Origin: Parvularculaceae bacterium
GTDB lineage: Bacteria; Pseudomonadota; Alphaproteobacteria; Caulobacterales; Parvularculaceae
Assembly: GCA_028284065.1 (NCBI GenBank)
Contig: JANQSJ010000008.1
Coordinates: forward strand, 462,141 to 526,140
Reading direction: 5' to 3'
DNA length: 64,000 nt
The notes under the pieces were generated by a model. It was given only the letters and a program-made list of their open reading frames with translations. It had not been told where the DNA came from and searched no databases. The position numbers and the translations under genes were made by a program. Of the stretch, positions 32,889 to 41,669 are shown in pieces; the first letter of the stretch is position 1, and every line of letters begins with the position of its first letter.

Positions 32889-34516
32889 CCGCCGATAAGA
32901 CGCTGAAGCGCAGAGAGCGCGCCGGCAAGATGCGGCGATACGGCGTCTCGCCCGAACCAGGCGGCCGCCGCGGCGATGGCGGCAGGGCCGACGACGCGGT
33001 ACCGAATCCACTTGTCCCGCAGAAACGCGCTGAAGCCCGACATGAAGTTGTCGACGTAAAACCGGCGCCGGCCCGCCTCCGGCAATTGATGCGACTCCAT
33101 GGGCATGGCCGCAATGACGCCTGAAGAGCGGTCCTTCCACCGCGCGAACGCCGCGCCAAGGACCTCGCGCGCGGCGCAGCGCCCGAAAATCGGCATGGTC
33201 GTCCGGAAGTGGCGCGGTTCGAATTCGGCGTCGAGGACGATCGCGCCCGGCGATTCCTTGCCGCTGTCCTCATTGATCTTCACGACATTGTACCTGACGC
33301 CGTGGTGGCGCAGAAAGCTCTCCACATCGCCGATCGACGCGGCCTTCTTGCCGCGGCGGAAGCGGAACATGACGCGTACGCCCGCGCCGTCCATATCCTC
33401 AGAGTCCTGAAGAACGTCTTTCAGCCGCGTCATCCAGTACTTTGCGCGATTGCCGGTCAGTCCGAGCTTGTCGCTGAGGATGGTTTCGTCAACGATGTCG
33501 CGCACGACCATGAACCGCGTCTGCACCGTGGGATCGTTCTTGTCGGCGTCCTGCACATTGTCGTCGATGATGACAAAATCAGGCGATTGATAGGCGATCT
33601 CGAATGGCATCACGACGCCATAAAGCTTTGCGTTCGGGTTCTCCGCCGACATTGTCGACGTGAACATCGTGCCGCCGCCGCGCGGATCGAACGACGTCGA
33701 CGTCTGGCGCGTATTGTTAAGCGTATTGCGCGCAAGCCGCGACATTTCGCGGTGCGGCTCGACCGTGTTGAGCGTTTCGTTGACTTCGACGCCGGCGCTG
33801 CGAAGCGCGTCGAGCTTGGTCTTGCAGCGGCGCACCGCCTCCGGCCCGGCGAAGACGGTATCTATCCGCTCCCGGAGCATATATTGCGCCGATGCGTCGA
33901 GCTGGAAGCCGCCGCCATACTGCCGGCTCGTCTCGGCGCTTTCGCCGTCATTGAGGAAGCCCTGGGCGTCCTTCCAGGCGTTCGACTGCCAGCGGTTGCG
34001 CTTTGAGTTGAGGAGGCCGGAAAGGCCGGAGCCCGGATGCGACGTCTGGATGACGTCGAGCAATTGCGGCTCATAAACGGCAAGGCAAAACTGATCGGTC
34101 GCCGTGATCTGCTGAACGCCGACAAGCGTCAGGAGGCTTGCGAGGGTATTCAGCGTCTCGATGTCATAGTTTGTGTACGGCGCATAAAACGGCACCACGG
34201 CCATGTCCGCGGTCTTGTTGCGCACATTGACGAGCGCCAGCTCCTTGGTGTGCAAGGGCCGCATTTCGGGATTGGCGAGGTCGAACCCGCCATCCGACTT
34301 GAGGGTTTCGTCGTCGCTTCGGCCAAGCCGGCGCCATTGCACGCTGACCTTGCCGTCCGAGACCGCGCTGGCGCCGGCGTCATAAAGCCGACGCCGCGCA
34401 GAGCGGGCGTTGTCTGCGGCGAATTTGTGCACGGCCTGATAGCCGAATCCGAACTCCTCGCCCGCAAAGGCGATCTTCGGCCGCTTGCCGTCCGAAATCA
34501 GCGCGCCATCCGCCAT
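32885..34516 (-). CDS. Divergent prephenate-dehydratase-like protein with ACT-like domain and C-terminal membrane anchor
   Basis: 543 residues, no exact family recognised. The N-terminus PKIAFAGEEFGFGYQAVHKF resembles the PDT opening; TADMAVVPFYAPYTNYDIET matches the ADLAVIPIENS region; LAVYEPQLLDVIQTSHPGSG matches the GATLEDIKTVYSHPQA region. KLYGVVMPFEIAYQSPDFVI leads to QTRFMVV at 332-338, equivalent to the catalytic TRF of PDT. An ACT-like stretch follows (VRVMFRFRRGKKAASIGDVE, SFLRHHGVRYNVVKI; 380-412). Additions to PDT are about 120 inserted residues (170-290) and a C-terminal hydrophobic segment (508-520). Start 34516 was chosen at the conserved N-terminus. Whether it makes phenylpyruvate is uncertain; a sensor of an aromatic compound is equally possible. 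Confidence 0.6.
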   Translation of the reverse strand: MADGALISDGKRPKIAFAGEEFGFGYQAVHKFAADNARSARRRLYDAGASAVSDGKVSVQWRRLGRSDDETLKSDGGFDLANPEMRPLHTKELALVNVRNKTADMAVVPFYAPYTNYDIETLNTLASLLTLVGVQQITATDQFCLAVYEPQLLDVIQTSHPGSGLSGLLNSKRNRWQSNAWKDAQGFLNDGESAETSRQYGGGFQLDASAQYMLRERIDTVFAGPEAVRRCKTKLDALRSAGVEVNETLNTVEPHREMSRLARNTLNNTRQTSTSFDPRGGGTMFTSTMSAENPNAKLYGVVMPFEIAYQSPDFVIIDDNVQDADKNDPTVQTRFMVVRDIVDETILSDKLGLTGNRAKYWMTRLKDVLQDSEDMDGAGVRVMFRFRRGKKAASIGDVESFLRHHGVRYNVVKINEDSGKESPGAIVLDAEFEPRHFRTTMPIFGRCAAREVLGAAFARWKDRSSGVIAAMPMESHQLPEAGRRRFYVDNFMSGFSAFLRDKWIRYRVVGPAAIAAAAAWFGRDAVSPHLAGALSALQRLIGG

Positions 34517-34661
34517 GTCGATACCCCGCTCAGAGAGGTTAAGATTAACGCGCGAAGACGCAAACGGGAAGGCCGCCGGCGATTTCCATCGCAACCGCTA
34601 AGCGCTTGCTCGGCCTGCCCTGTTGCCCGCGCGCCACATGGCGCCGGCCAAACTGCGGTGC

Positions 34662-35255
34662 TCACCGCCTGAAAAAACTGAAGAGAGACGCGCCATCGGC
34701 GGAACTGGTGGGTTCGACGCCGCCGCGCAGGCGCTCCAGTTCCTCGAATGCGCCGATCGCAAAATGGGTGATCGAGGTAAGCCGGGCCCACTGTCGCGGC
34801 ACCTCGTTGCGCTTCAGAAACACCCCTCCCCCGTCCTTGATGTCGAGGTCTTTGAGGATGTCGAAGGGCAGGCCTTCTGAGAGAAACAGGTGGCCCGCCG
34901 TGAGGGCGCCGCGCTCGTTCTGGCTTTCCACCCGGGCGAGCAGCGTCAGGTCGACGGCGTTCAATTCAAGGCCTGTTTCCTCCAAGACCTCGCGCACCGC
35001 GCAGCCTTCGGCGGTTTCCTGGCCCTCTCTGCGTCCGCCGAACATCGAAAACCGCCCGGGATATTGGACGCCCTTGCCGCGCGTGCGCTCCTGCAACAGG
35101 AACGGCCCCTCGCCCTGCGCCTTGATCAGAACTGTAGAGTAGTGCTCGACCGCGCTTTCCGGCGCGCGCGCGTCCTGACGGCGCGGCGCAGCCTGGCGGC
35201 CGTCCAACGCCCGGTCTTGGCCAAATCCGCGCGGCGGTATGGTGCGCGTCAGCAT
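34662..35255 (-). CDS. Nudix hydrolase
   Basis: 197 residues. The Nudix box is intact: GGRREGQETAEGCAVREVLEETG, shown here only as key parts, with REVLEETG providing the metal-binding Glu residues. The N-terminal about 35 residues are a polar extension and the C-terminus is Ser/Phe-rich. The family hydrolyses nucleoside diphosphates linked to another moiety; substrate unknown. It lies between the PDT-like gene and hslU, all on the minus strand. Confidence 0.9.
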   Translation of the reverse strand: MLTRTIPPRGFGQDRALDGRQAAPRRQDARAPESAVEHYSTVLIKAQGEGPFLLQERTRGKGVQYPGRFSMFGGRREGQETAEGCAVREVLEETGLELNAVDLTLLARVESQNERGALTAGHLFLSEGLPFDILKDLDIKDGGGVFLKRNEVPRQWARLTSITHFAIGAFEELERLRGGVEPTSSADGASLFSFFRR

Positions 35256-35301
35256 GCGGGCGCGATCCCCCGGTTCTACCCTCGATAGGCCAAGGATAGC
35301 G

Positions 35302-36618
35302 TCAAAGAATATACTTCGATAGGTCGGAGTCGGCCGCGACGGAGTCGAGCCGCGATTTCACGTAGCTTGCGTCGATGAGCGCCGCCTTGTCGGTTCGGTC
35401 CGGGGCGTCGAACGACAGGTCCTCCAGGACCCGCTCCATGATGGTGGCGAGGCGGCGCGCGCCGATATTCTCCACATTGGCGTTGACCGCCGCTGCGGCG
35501 TCGGCGAGCGCCTCGATCGCGTCGTCGGCGACTTCGAGGTCAATGCCCTCGGTTTTCATCAGGGCGGCGTATTGCTTGATGAGGCTCGCCTCCGGCTCAG
35601 TGAGAATGCGTTTCAGATCGTCGCGGGTGAGCGCGTCGAGCTCCACCCGGATCGGCAGTCGGCCCTGAAGCTCCGGCAGGAGGTCCGACGGCTTCGACAG
35701 GTGGAACGCCCCGGAAGCGATGAACAGGATATGGTCGGTCTTCACCGCGCCATGCTTGGTGGCGACCGTCGCGCCCTCGATAAGCGGCAGAAGGTCCCGC
35801 TGCACGCCCTCGCGCGAGACGTCCGCGCCGCCGCGGCCGCCCGCCTCGACGCCGCGGGCGATCTTGTCGATCTCGTCGAGGAAGACGATGCCGTCGTTTT
35901 CGGCTCGCTCCAGCGCTTCCTTGACGATTGCGTCGTCGTCGAGGAGCCGGTCGGATTCCTCCGCGATCAGCGGCTCATAGGCGTCCTTCACCTTTAGCGT
36001 CGTGGGCGTCGCCGGCGCGTTGAACGATTTCCCGAGGAGGTCGGAGAGGTTGAGGACGCCGATCTGCCCGCCGACGCCGCCCGGCAGCTCCAGCGCCGGT
36101 CCCTTCCCGCCCGCGGGCCGCAGGTCGATCGTCACCTCGGTGTCGTCTAGTTCGCCGGCGCGCAGCTTCGCGCGGAAGCTTGATTTCGTGCGCTCGCCCG
36201 CGTTCTCCCCGACAAGGGCGGCGATGACGCGGTCCTCCGCGGCGTCGCGCGCCCGCGCCTCGACCTCCTTGCGGCGGTCCTCCCGAACGAGCCCGATGGC
36301 GGTCTCCACAAGGTCGCGGACAATCGATTCCACGTCGCGGCCCACATAGCCGACTTCCGTAAACTTGGTCGCCTCCACCTTCAGGAAAGGCGCGCCCGCG
36401 AGGCTCGCGAGCCGGCGCGATATCTCCGTCTTGCCGACGCCGGTGGGGCCGATCATCAGGATGTTCTTCGGGGTGATTTCATCCCGAAGGGGCGCCTCGA
36501 CGCGGCGCCGGCGCCAACGGTTGCGCAGCGCGATCGCCACCGCGCGTTTCGCCTCCGCCTGGCCGACGATGAACCGGTCAAGCTCCGAGACGATTTCGCG
36601 CGGCGAGAAAGAGGTCAT
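35302..36618 (-). CDS. hslU: ATP-dependent protease ATPase subunit HslU
   Basis: 438-residue AAA+ unfoldase of the HslUV protease. Walker [13 protein letters not shown], the pore loop region [10 protein letters not shown], Walker [13 protein letters not shown], sensor [19 protein letters not shown], and the C-terminal tail DLSKYIL that inserts into HslV. The I-domain (about 100-230) is present. Its partner hslV lies 4.4 kb away rather than next to it. Confidence 0.97.
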   Translation of the reverse strand: MTSFSPREIVSELDRFIVGQAEAKRAVAIALRNRWRRRRVEAPLRDEITPKNILMIGPTGVGKTEISRRLASLAGAPFLKVEATKFTEVGYVGRDVESIVRDLVETAIGLVREDRRKEVEARARDAAEDRVIAALVGENAGERTKSSFRAKLRAGELDDTEVTIDLRPAGGKGPALELPGGVGGQIGVLNLSDLLGKSFNAPATPTTLKVKDAYEPLIAEESDRLLDDDAIVKEALERAENDGIVFLDEIDKIARGVEAGGRGGADVSREGVQRDLLPLIEGATVATKHGAVKTDHILFIASGAFHLSKPSDLLPELQGRLPIRVELDALTRDDLKRILTEPEASLIKQYAALMKTEGIDLEVADDAIEALADAAAAVNANVENIGARRLATIMERVLEDLSFDAPDRTDKAALIDASYVKSRLDSVAADSDLSKYIL

Positions 36619-36797
36619 GGGCGAGCGTCCTTACCGTGGCCCGTTGACCTAAGCGCGGCGCGCCGGCCTCGCAAGCCGCCGCCGGCGCGCGGCGGCGCTG
36701 CGGTTCGCGCTTTGCCTGGCGGCTGGAAAAGCGCAAAAGTGGCCCAAACGAGCGCAGCAAGGGGCCGCACATGACCCACGGAACTGGGAAGACGCAG

Positions 36798-38087
36798 ATG
36801 GTATTCACGAGCTTTAGAAGGCGCGCGGCGCAGACGTGCGCCATCGGCGCGCTGGCCCTCGCGCTTGCGGCCTGCGGCCAGGAGAAGGCGGCCGACGCCG
36901 GGACGACGGCCGAGGCGGCCCCCGCCGCGGGCGCGGCAGATTATCAGGAAACCCTGATGACCGCCCTCCTCGACGCAAAGCCCGGCGATGTCATCGACAT
37001 TCCGGAAGGGGTCTATTCGTTCGACCGGTCGCTCAGCCTCACCGTCGACGGCGTCACCATCCGCGGCGCCGGCATGGACAAGTCGATCCTCACCTTCAAG
37101 GACCAGGTGGCGGGCGCCGAAGGCCTCCTCGTCACGGCGAGCAATTTCACCATTGAAGATCTCGCCATCGAGGACACCAAGGGCGACGCCCTCAAAGTCA
37201 ACGAAGGCGAGAACATCATCATCCGCCGGGTGCGCACGGAGTGGACCGGCGGGCCGAAGACCGAAAACGGCGCCTACGGCATCTATCCCGTTCAGACGAC
37301 GAATGTGCTGATGGAAGGCAATGTGGCGATCGGCGCTTCCGACGCCGGCATCTATGTGGGCCAGTCGCGCAATGTGGTCGTGCGGAACAATCGCGCAGAG
37401 CAGAATGTCGCCGGCATTGAGATTGAGAACACGTTCGACGCGGACGTTTACGACAATGTCGCCACCAACAACACCGGCGGCATTCTCGTTTTCAATATGC
37501 CGAACCTGCCGCAGCCGGGCGCGCGCACCCGCGTCTTCAATAACGAGATCGTCGAGAACAATCTGAAGAACTTCGCCGTCGAAGGCACCGCCGTCGCCAG
37601 CGTGCCCGCGGGGTCGGGCGTCGTCATTAATTCGAACGACCAGGTCGAGATCTTCGAGAACGAGATCAAGAACAACAAGACGGCGAACATCATCATCTCC
37701 AGCGTCTTTTCGACGGGGTATGCGGAGGGCGGCGCGCAAGAGTCGTTCGATCCCTATCCGGAAGGCATCTACATCCACAGCAATGACATGTCCGGGGGCG
37801 GCAAGAACCCCGACGGGCTTGAGCTGCAGGCGCTGAAGACGCTGAAATTCGGGCCGATGGGCGCGATCCCGGACGTCATGTGGGATGGTTTTGTCAATGC
37901 GGAGAAGCTAGTCGACGGCGCCCTGCCGGATGAGCTGAAGATCTGCGTACGCAATGGCGAGTCTGAGATCCTGAACGCCGACGGGCCGAATGAATACGCG
38001 AACCCGCGCGTCGACGCCGCCGCCCATGACTGCGAACTGCCGCGCCTGCCGGCTGTGACGCTGCCTGAGAAGCTCGCGGAGCTCTAA
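36798..38087 (+). CDS. Parallel beta-helix lipoprotein (TIGR03805-like)
   Basis: 429 residues. Signal and lipobox LALALAAC (Cys near 26), then a right-handed beta-helix with rungs such as GVTIRGAGMDKSIL, SNFTIEDLAIEDTKGDALKV, TTNVLMEGNVAIGASDAGIYV and NVVVRNNRAEQNVAGIEIEN. This matches the uncharacterised family that I remember as TIGR03805, found as a pair with a diheme cytochrome family, exactly as here. ATG 36798 (after GGGAAGA) is used; 36771, with AAGGGG upstream, is also possible. Probably on the periplasmic side of a membrane. Confidence 0.85.
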   Translation: MVFTSFRRRAAQTCAIGALALALAACGQEKAADAGTTAEAAPAAGAADYQETLMTALLDAKPGDVIDIPEGVYSFDRSLSLTVDGVTIRGAGMDKSILTFKDQVAGAEGLLVTASNFTIEDLAIEDTKGDALKVNEGENIIIRRVRTEWTGGPKTENGAYGIYPVQTTNVLMEGNVAIGASDAGIYVGQSRNVVVRNNRAEQNVAGIEIENTFDADVYDNVATNNTGGILVFNMPNLPQPGARTRVFNNEIVENNLKNFAVEGTAVASVPAGSGVVINSNDQVEIFENEIKNNKTANIIISSVFSTGYAEGGAQESFDPYPEGIYIHSNDMSGGGKNPDGLELQALKTLKFGPMGAIPDVMWDGFVNAEKLVDGALPDELKICVRNGESEILNADGPNEYANPRVDAAAHDCELPRLPAVTLPEKLAEL

Positions 38088-38088
38088 G

Positions 38089-38275
38089 AGCCTGTCTGAG
38101 AATGGTCGTAACCCGCTCGGCGACAGATAATCAGACGTTCGTTTCTCCGCGACGATGTGGTTCAGGCTCTTGGTCTACAACAATTAGAGCCCGAACCGGC
38201 CATTTCAGCAGCCAGCGGACATCTGATTATCGAATGGCGACGCCGCCGCCGATGCATTCAAGAAGGCTCTAGGCG
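38089..38275. repeat. MITE-like element between beta-helix and cytochrome genes
   Basis: The left end GAGCCTGTCTGAGAAT and the reverse complement of the right end, GAGCCTTCTTGAAT, are imperfect inverted repeats, flanked by TA on both sides. Inside, GATAATCAGA (38126-38135) is exactly mirrored by TCTGATTATC (38222-38231). The segment has no credible ORF and resembles a small non-autonomous insertion element of the IS5/IS630 style. Its right end supplies the AGAAGG ribosome-binding site of the cytochrome gene. Confidence 0.4.
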
Positions 38276-38276
38276 T

Positions 38277-39401
38277 ATGAGGGCTTTGGCTATTGCGGCC
38301 GGCGCTGTATTGCTCGCCGCGTGTGGATCGGACGCGCCGTCCTTCTCCGAGACCCGCCCCGTCTTCCACGAAGAGGGGTATCCGGAGCTTTTGTCGGACT
38401 GGAACGTGGTGAAGGCGGAGGGCGGCGCCCTGCGCCTCGCCGCCGGCGTGACGCCTTACGACCTGGCGACGCCGCTCTTCACGGACTACGCCCTTAAACT
38501 TCGGACGGTGGCGCTGCCCGAAGGAACCAAGGCGGATTACCGCGAGGTCGACGTCTTCGCGTTTCCGGTCGGAACGATCATCTCCAAGACCTTCTATTAC
38601 GGCGAAAACGCCGACGGGACGGTCACAGACGAAGGCGCGCCCGCCTTTTCGGGCGGGGCCCTGCCCATGAACGGCGTGCGCCTGATGGAGACGCGCATCC
38701 TCGCCCACCGCTCCGCCGGATGGGTCGCCGTCTCCTATGTCTGGAACGATGAGCAGACCGAGGCGATGCTGAAGCGCACCGGCGCGATCGAGCGGCTGAC
38801 CCTCGCCCGCGGCGGCGCCGCGCCGGTCGACTTCCCGTATGTCGTGCCGAACCAAAACCAGTGCGCCGGCTGCCACGCGCCGAACAACACGACGCGGGCC
38901 ATCTCGCCCATCGGGCCGAAGGCGCGCCACCTCAACAAGGCTTCGGTCTATCATGACGGCGCCAATCAGATCGCGCACTGGCGCGATGCGGGGCTCCTGT
39001 CGATCAGCGAGGCTGACTTAGCCGCCGCGCCGATGAATGCGGTATGGACGGACGAGGAATGGTCGATTGACGACCGCGCCCGCGCCTATCTCGATTCCAA
39101 TTGCAGCCATTGCCACAACAAGGTGGGCCCCGCGGACACGTCCGGGCTTGACCTGACGCCGGCGGCGGCCGGCCCGGCGCTCGGCTTCTGCAAGGCGGCG
39201 ATCGCCGCCGGCGACGGCGCCGGCGGGCGGCCCTACGACATCGTGCCCGGCCATCCGGAGGACTCCATCCTGCTCTTCCGTATGGAGACGACCAATCCCG
39301 CCGCGATGATGCCGGAGCTTGGCCGCTCCCTCTCCCATAGCGAGGGCGTCGCGCTCATCCGCGACTGGATCGCCGGCCTCGACGGCGACGGCTGCGTCTG
39401 A
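38277..39401 (+). CDS. Diheme c-type cytochrome lipoprotein (SO2930/TIGR03806-like)
   Basis: 374 residues. Lipoprotein signal AVLLAAC (Cys16). Two haem c motifs, CAGCH (in NQCAGCHAPNNTTRAISPIG) and CSHCH (in SNCSHCHNKVG), give two covalent haems; the last about 70 residues hold Met candidates for axial ligation. The N-terminal 200 residues contain FTDYALKLRTVALPEG and ISKTFYY, typical of the family often listed as SO2930 diheme cytochrome. It is paired with the upstream beta-helix lipoprotein. Electron donor and acceptor are unknown. Confidence 0.88.
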   Translation: MRALAIAAGAVLLAACGSDAPSFSETRPVFHEEGYPELLSDWNVVKAEGGALRLAAGVTPYDLATPLFTDYALKLRTVALPEGTKADYREVDVFAFPVGTIISKTFYYGENADGTVTDEGAPAFSGGALPMNGVRLMETRILAHRSAGWVAVSYVWNDEQTEAMLKRTGAIERLTLARGGAAPVDFPYVVPNQNQCAGCHAPNNTTRAISPIGPKARHLNKASVYHDGANQIAHWRDAGLLSISEADLAAAPMNAVWTDEEWSIDDRARAYLDSNCSHCHNKVGPADTSGLDLTPAAAGPALGFCKAAIAAGDGAGGRPYDIVPGHPEDSILLFRMETTNPAAMMPELGRSLSHSEGVALIRDWIAGLDGDGCV

Positions 39402-39476
39402 GCGCCTGACCCGCGGTTTGAGGCTCTATTGCCTGTCGCGAGATTATCAGGCGGCTTTGTCGAAGCGGAGCAGCCG

Positions 39477-39578
39477 CCTCATCCTGAGAAGGGAAATCGC
39501 CCTCCCCCTTCAAGACGCGCGATTGGACCCCATCCAATCGCGCCCTCAGGGAGAGGGCATTTCCCGTCCCGAAGGATA
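39477..39578. repeat. REP-like palindromic element
   Basis: It begins CCTCATCCTGAGAAGGG and ends GTCCCGAAGGAT, matching the arms of the element at 42.3 kb. Nested stems: GGGAAATCGCCCTC against GAGGGCATTTCCC, and a perfect GCGCGATTGGA / TCCAATCGCGC hairpin (39517-39527 and 39533-39543). It fills the 299-bp gap between the cytochrome and GNAT genes, which holds no gene I can see. Confidence 0.75.
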
Positions 39579-39700
39579 GGCGCTTCAAGCTGGCCCACCC
39601 CTTCGCGCTGACGTCCAACGCGCCGGATTGAAAGACCGACCCTGTTTTGCAGAGCCAATCTGCGATCTCTATGCTCGGGGTAATCGCGGAGGCTTGAATA

Positions 39701-40012
39701 ATGACCGACGACCGGACGGACATCACCATCGAGCTTGAGGACGATGGCGGCTCAAAAGGCCGCTATGTCGCCCATGTGGCCGGCATGGACGAGCCGGCGG
39801 AGCTGACCTTCTCGCGCGCCAGCGCCGCGCTCATCATCGTCGACCATACGGGCGTGCCGGATTCCATGCGGGGGATGGGGGTGGGCGCGGCCCTCGCCGC
39901 GCGCGTCGTCGCCGATGCGCGGGAAAAAGGCTTCAAGATCGTGCCCCTCTGCCCCTTCTTCAAAGCGCAGGCCCAGCGGCATGCCGACTGGGCGGATGTG
40001 GTGAACCTTTAG
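39701..40012 (+). CDS. GNAT-like N-acetyltransferase (YjdJ-type)
   Basis: 103 residues of the small CoA-binding GNAT family (Acetyltransf_CG): ALIIVDHTGVPDSMRGMGVG contains the acetyl-CoA loop in the form RGMGVGAAL, followed by IVPLCPFFKAQAQRHADW, the typical C-terminus. Substrate unknown. An intrinsic terminator follows. A frameshifted copy of its 3' end lies about 750 bp downstream. Confidence 0.88.
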   Translation: MTDDRTDITIELEDDGGSKGRYVAHVAGMDEPAELTFSRASAALIIVDHTGVPDSMRGMGVGAALAARVVADAREKGFKIVPLCPFFKAQAQRHADWADVVNL

Positions 40013-40028
40013 GCCGCTCCGTTGGCGA

Positions 40029-40052
40029 CCCACCGCCATGGCGGCGGGTTTT
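40029..40052 (+). terminator. Rho-independent terminator after the GNAT gene
   Basis: CCC-A-CCGCC pairs with GGCGG-C-GGG across a two-base AT apex (one internal mismatch), followed by TTTT, starting 17 nt after the stop codon. Confidence 0.65.
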
Positions 40053-40246
40053 CGCTATACTTGCACTGAAAGCATTCGCCGATTTGGAAATCGGCGAGAA
40101 TGTCAGCGTGCATCAGGTAATTTTCGGGTCTCTCTAGACGCCTGTCCGACGGGCGGCCGTTCGGCTGCGCGCCTTCCTCAGGCTGCGGAGAGCTGCGCCA
40201 GCCGCAAAACCCAGTTGTGGACGACCACCTCAAAGGAGCCGACCCC

Positions 40247-40672
40247 GTGGCCTCTCAAATCGAAATATCGCCGCCAGTCGCAATGTGGCGCGTCAACGCC
40301 TTGCGCATCATCTACCTGCTTATCGCCCTCGGATTGAGCAGCTTTGTCTGGCGGCAGCTGCTCTACGAGTCGGCGGACTGGCCCCTGATGAGGGGTGTGG
40401 CGAAGTCGATGTTCGCCGCACTGGCGTTGCTCGCCTTGTTTGGCGTTCGGTATCCGCTGCAGATGTTGCCCGTCATTCTGTTCGAAACGCTCTGGAAAAC
40501 GATCTGGATAGTCGCCATTGCGATACCGGCCGGCCTCAACGGTCGCTGGAGCGTCGTTGAAAGCACATTCTATGAATGCGTCGGCATCGTGGTGATCTTC
40601 TTTATCATGCCGTGGCGCCATGTATGGACGCTATACGTCCGGCAGCCGGGAGAGCCGTGGCGACGCCGCTAG
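40247..40672 (+). CDS. Conserved four-helix membrane protein of unknown function
   Basis: 141 residues from GTG at 40247, which has AAAGGAG at ideal distance. Four hydrophobic segments: ALRIIYLLIALGLSSFVW, SMFAALALLALFGV, the MLPVILFETLWKTIWIVAIA run, and CVGIVVIFFIMPW. The MWRVNALRIIYLLIALGL opening and RYPLQMLPVILFE block recur in a widespread hypothetical family. No signal peptide, no catalytic motif. The function is unknown. Confidence 0.8.
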   Translation: MASQIEISPPVAMWRVNALRIIYLLIALGLSSFVWRQLLYESADWPLMRGVAKSMFAALALLALFGVRYPLQMLPVILFETLWKTIWIVAIAIPAGLNGRWSVVESTFYECVGIVVIFFIMPWRHVWTLYVRQPGEPWRRR

Positions 40673-40680
40673 CCGCCTGT

Positions 40681-40769
40681 GAGAAAGCTCAACAGTGCGC
40701 CCCGCCGCCCGTACTTCAAAGCGAAAGGCCAGGCGCGATGCCGATTGGGCGGATGTGATGTATCTGTAG
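40681..40769 (+). pseudogene. Decayed 3' copy of the GNAT gene
   Basis: TACTTCAAAGCG, then CGATGCCGATTGGGCGGATG and a final TAG parallel the last 20 or so codons of the gene ending at 40012 (FFKAQAQRHADWADVVNL), but with at least two frame changes. The upstream GAGAAAGCTCAACAGTGCGC also aligns with the REKGFKIVPLC codons. It is a degraded partial duplication with no start. Confidence 0.6.
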
Positions 40770-40863
40770 GCGAGTGTTTTGGCGGCGCTGATGGGAAGCC
40801 GCTTAGGTGGCGTTCAGTCAATAAAGTCCGAGATGGATCAAAGGGCTATCCTAAACGCCGACT

Positions 40864-40974
40864 ACTCCGGCGAAGGCCGGAGTCCAGTCCCAACATAGTA
40901 ACAGGCCACGCCTCGCAATTTTGATTGCTGGATCCCGGCCCCTCAGCCTGAGCGTTGCCGGAGGGCGCCGGGAT
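40864..40974. repeat. REP-like palindromic element
   Basis: ACTCCGGC-GAAG-GCCGGAGT (40864-40883) forms a perfect hairpin, and ATCCCGGC (40932-40939) pairs with GCCGGGAT (40967-40974). It lies with the GNAT remnant in the 361-bp gap between the membrane protein and hslV, at the 3' side of hslV (minus strand). Confidence 0.65.
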
Positions 40975-41033
40975 ATTCGGATATGAGAAAGTACGTATCC
41001 GGAAGGTCGTGTCGAACGGACCGAAATTGCACC

Positions 41034-41585
41034 CTAACCCCCAATCCCCTCCACCGTCAGGCTTTCGTTCGTATAGACGCAAATGTCCGCGGCGATGGAC
41101 ATCGCCTTGCGGACGATCGCCTCGGCGTCGAGGTCGGTTTCGGCCATGAGCGCGCGGGCCGCGGCGCGGGCGTAGTCGCCCCCCGAACCGATCGCCGCGA
41201 CGCCATGGGTCGGCTCCAGGACGTCCCCCGCCCCGGTGAGCTGCAGCGTCACGTCCTTGTCGGCGACGATCATCATCGCTTCGAGGCGGCGGAGATATCG
41301 GTCCGTGCGCCAGTCCTTGGCGAGTTCGACCGCCGCTCGGGTGAGCTGGCCGCGGTGCTGTTCGAGTTTCGCTTCGAGCCGCTCCATCAGGGTGAAGGCG
41401 TCGGCCGTGCCGCCGGCGAACCCGGCGATGACGCCGCTCCCCTCCCCCAGCCGCCTGACTTTGCGGGCGTCGCCCTTGACGACCGTCTGGCCGAGGCTGA
41501 CCTGCCCGTCGCCGCCGACGCACACCGCGCCATTGCGCCGGACGCAGAGGATTGTGGTGCCGTGCATCTGGGCCGCGTCTGTCAT
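41034..41585 (-). CDS. hslV: ATP-dependent protease peptidase subunit HslV
   Basis: 183 residues with a nine-residue propeptide (MTDAAQMHG) before the catalytic [10 protein letters not shown]. Counting from that Thr1, Asp17 (GGDGQVS) and Lys33 (ARKVRRL) are in place, so this is an active Ntn-type threonine peptidase. It forms a dodecamer capped by HslU. The much longer open frame upstream is antisense to hisB and rejected. It is divergent from hisB (85 bp) and separated from hslU. Confidence 0.96.
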   Translation of the reverse strand: MTDAAQMHGTTILCVRRNGAVCVGGDGQVSLGQTVVKGDARKVRRLGEGSGVIAGFAGGTADAFTLMERLEAKLEQHRGQLTRAAVELAKDWRTDRYLRRLEAMMIVADKDVTLQLTGAGDVLEPTHGVAAIGSGGDYARAAARALMAETDLDAEAIVRKAMSIAADICVYTNESLTVEGIGG

Positions 41586-41669
41586 CTGGCTCTGCACTCC
41601 GTTTGCGTATGACCCAAGAAAGCCGGCATATGCCCGCTCTGTCAAAACCCGGCCAAAACGGGCTAAGCT

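Noticed and set aside
40009..40233. 74-codon minus-strand frame
   Set aside because: It overlaps the GNAT terminator, has no ribosome-binding site and no recognisable features.
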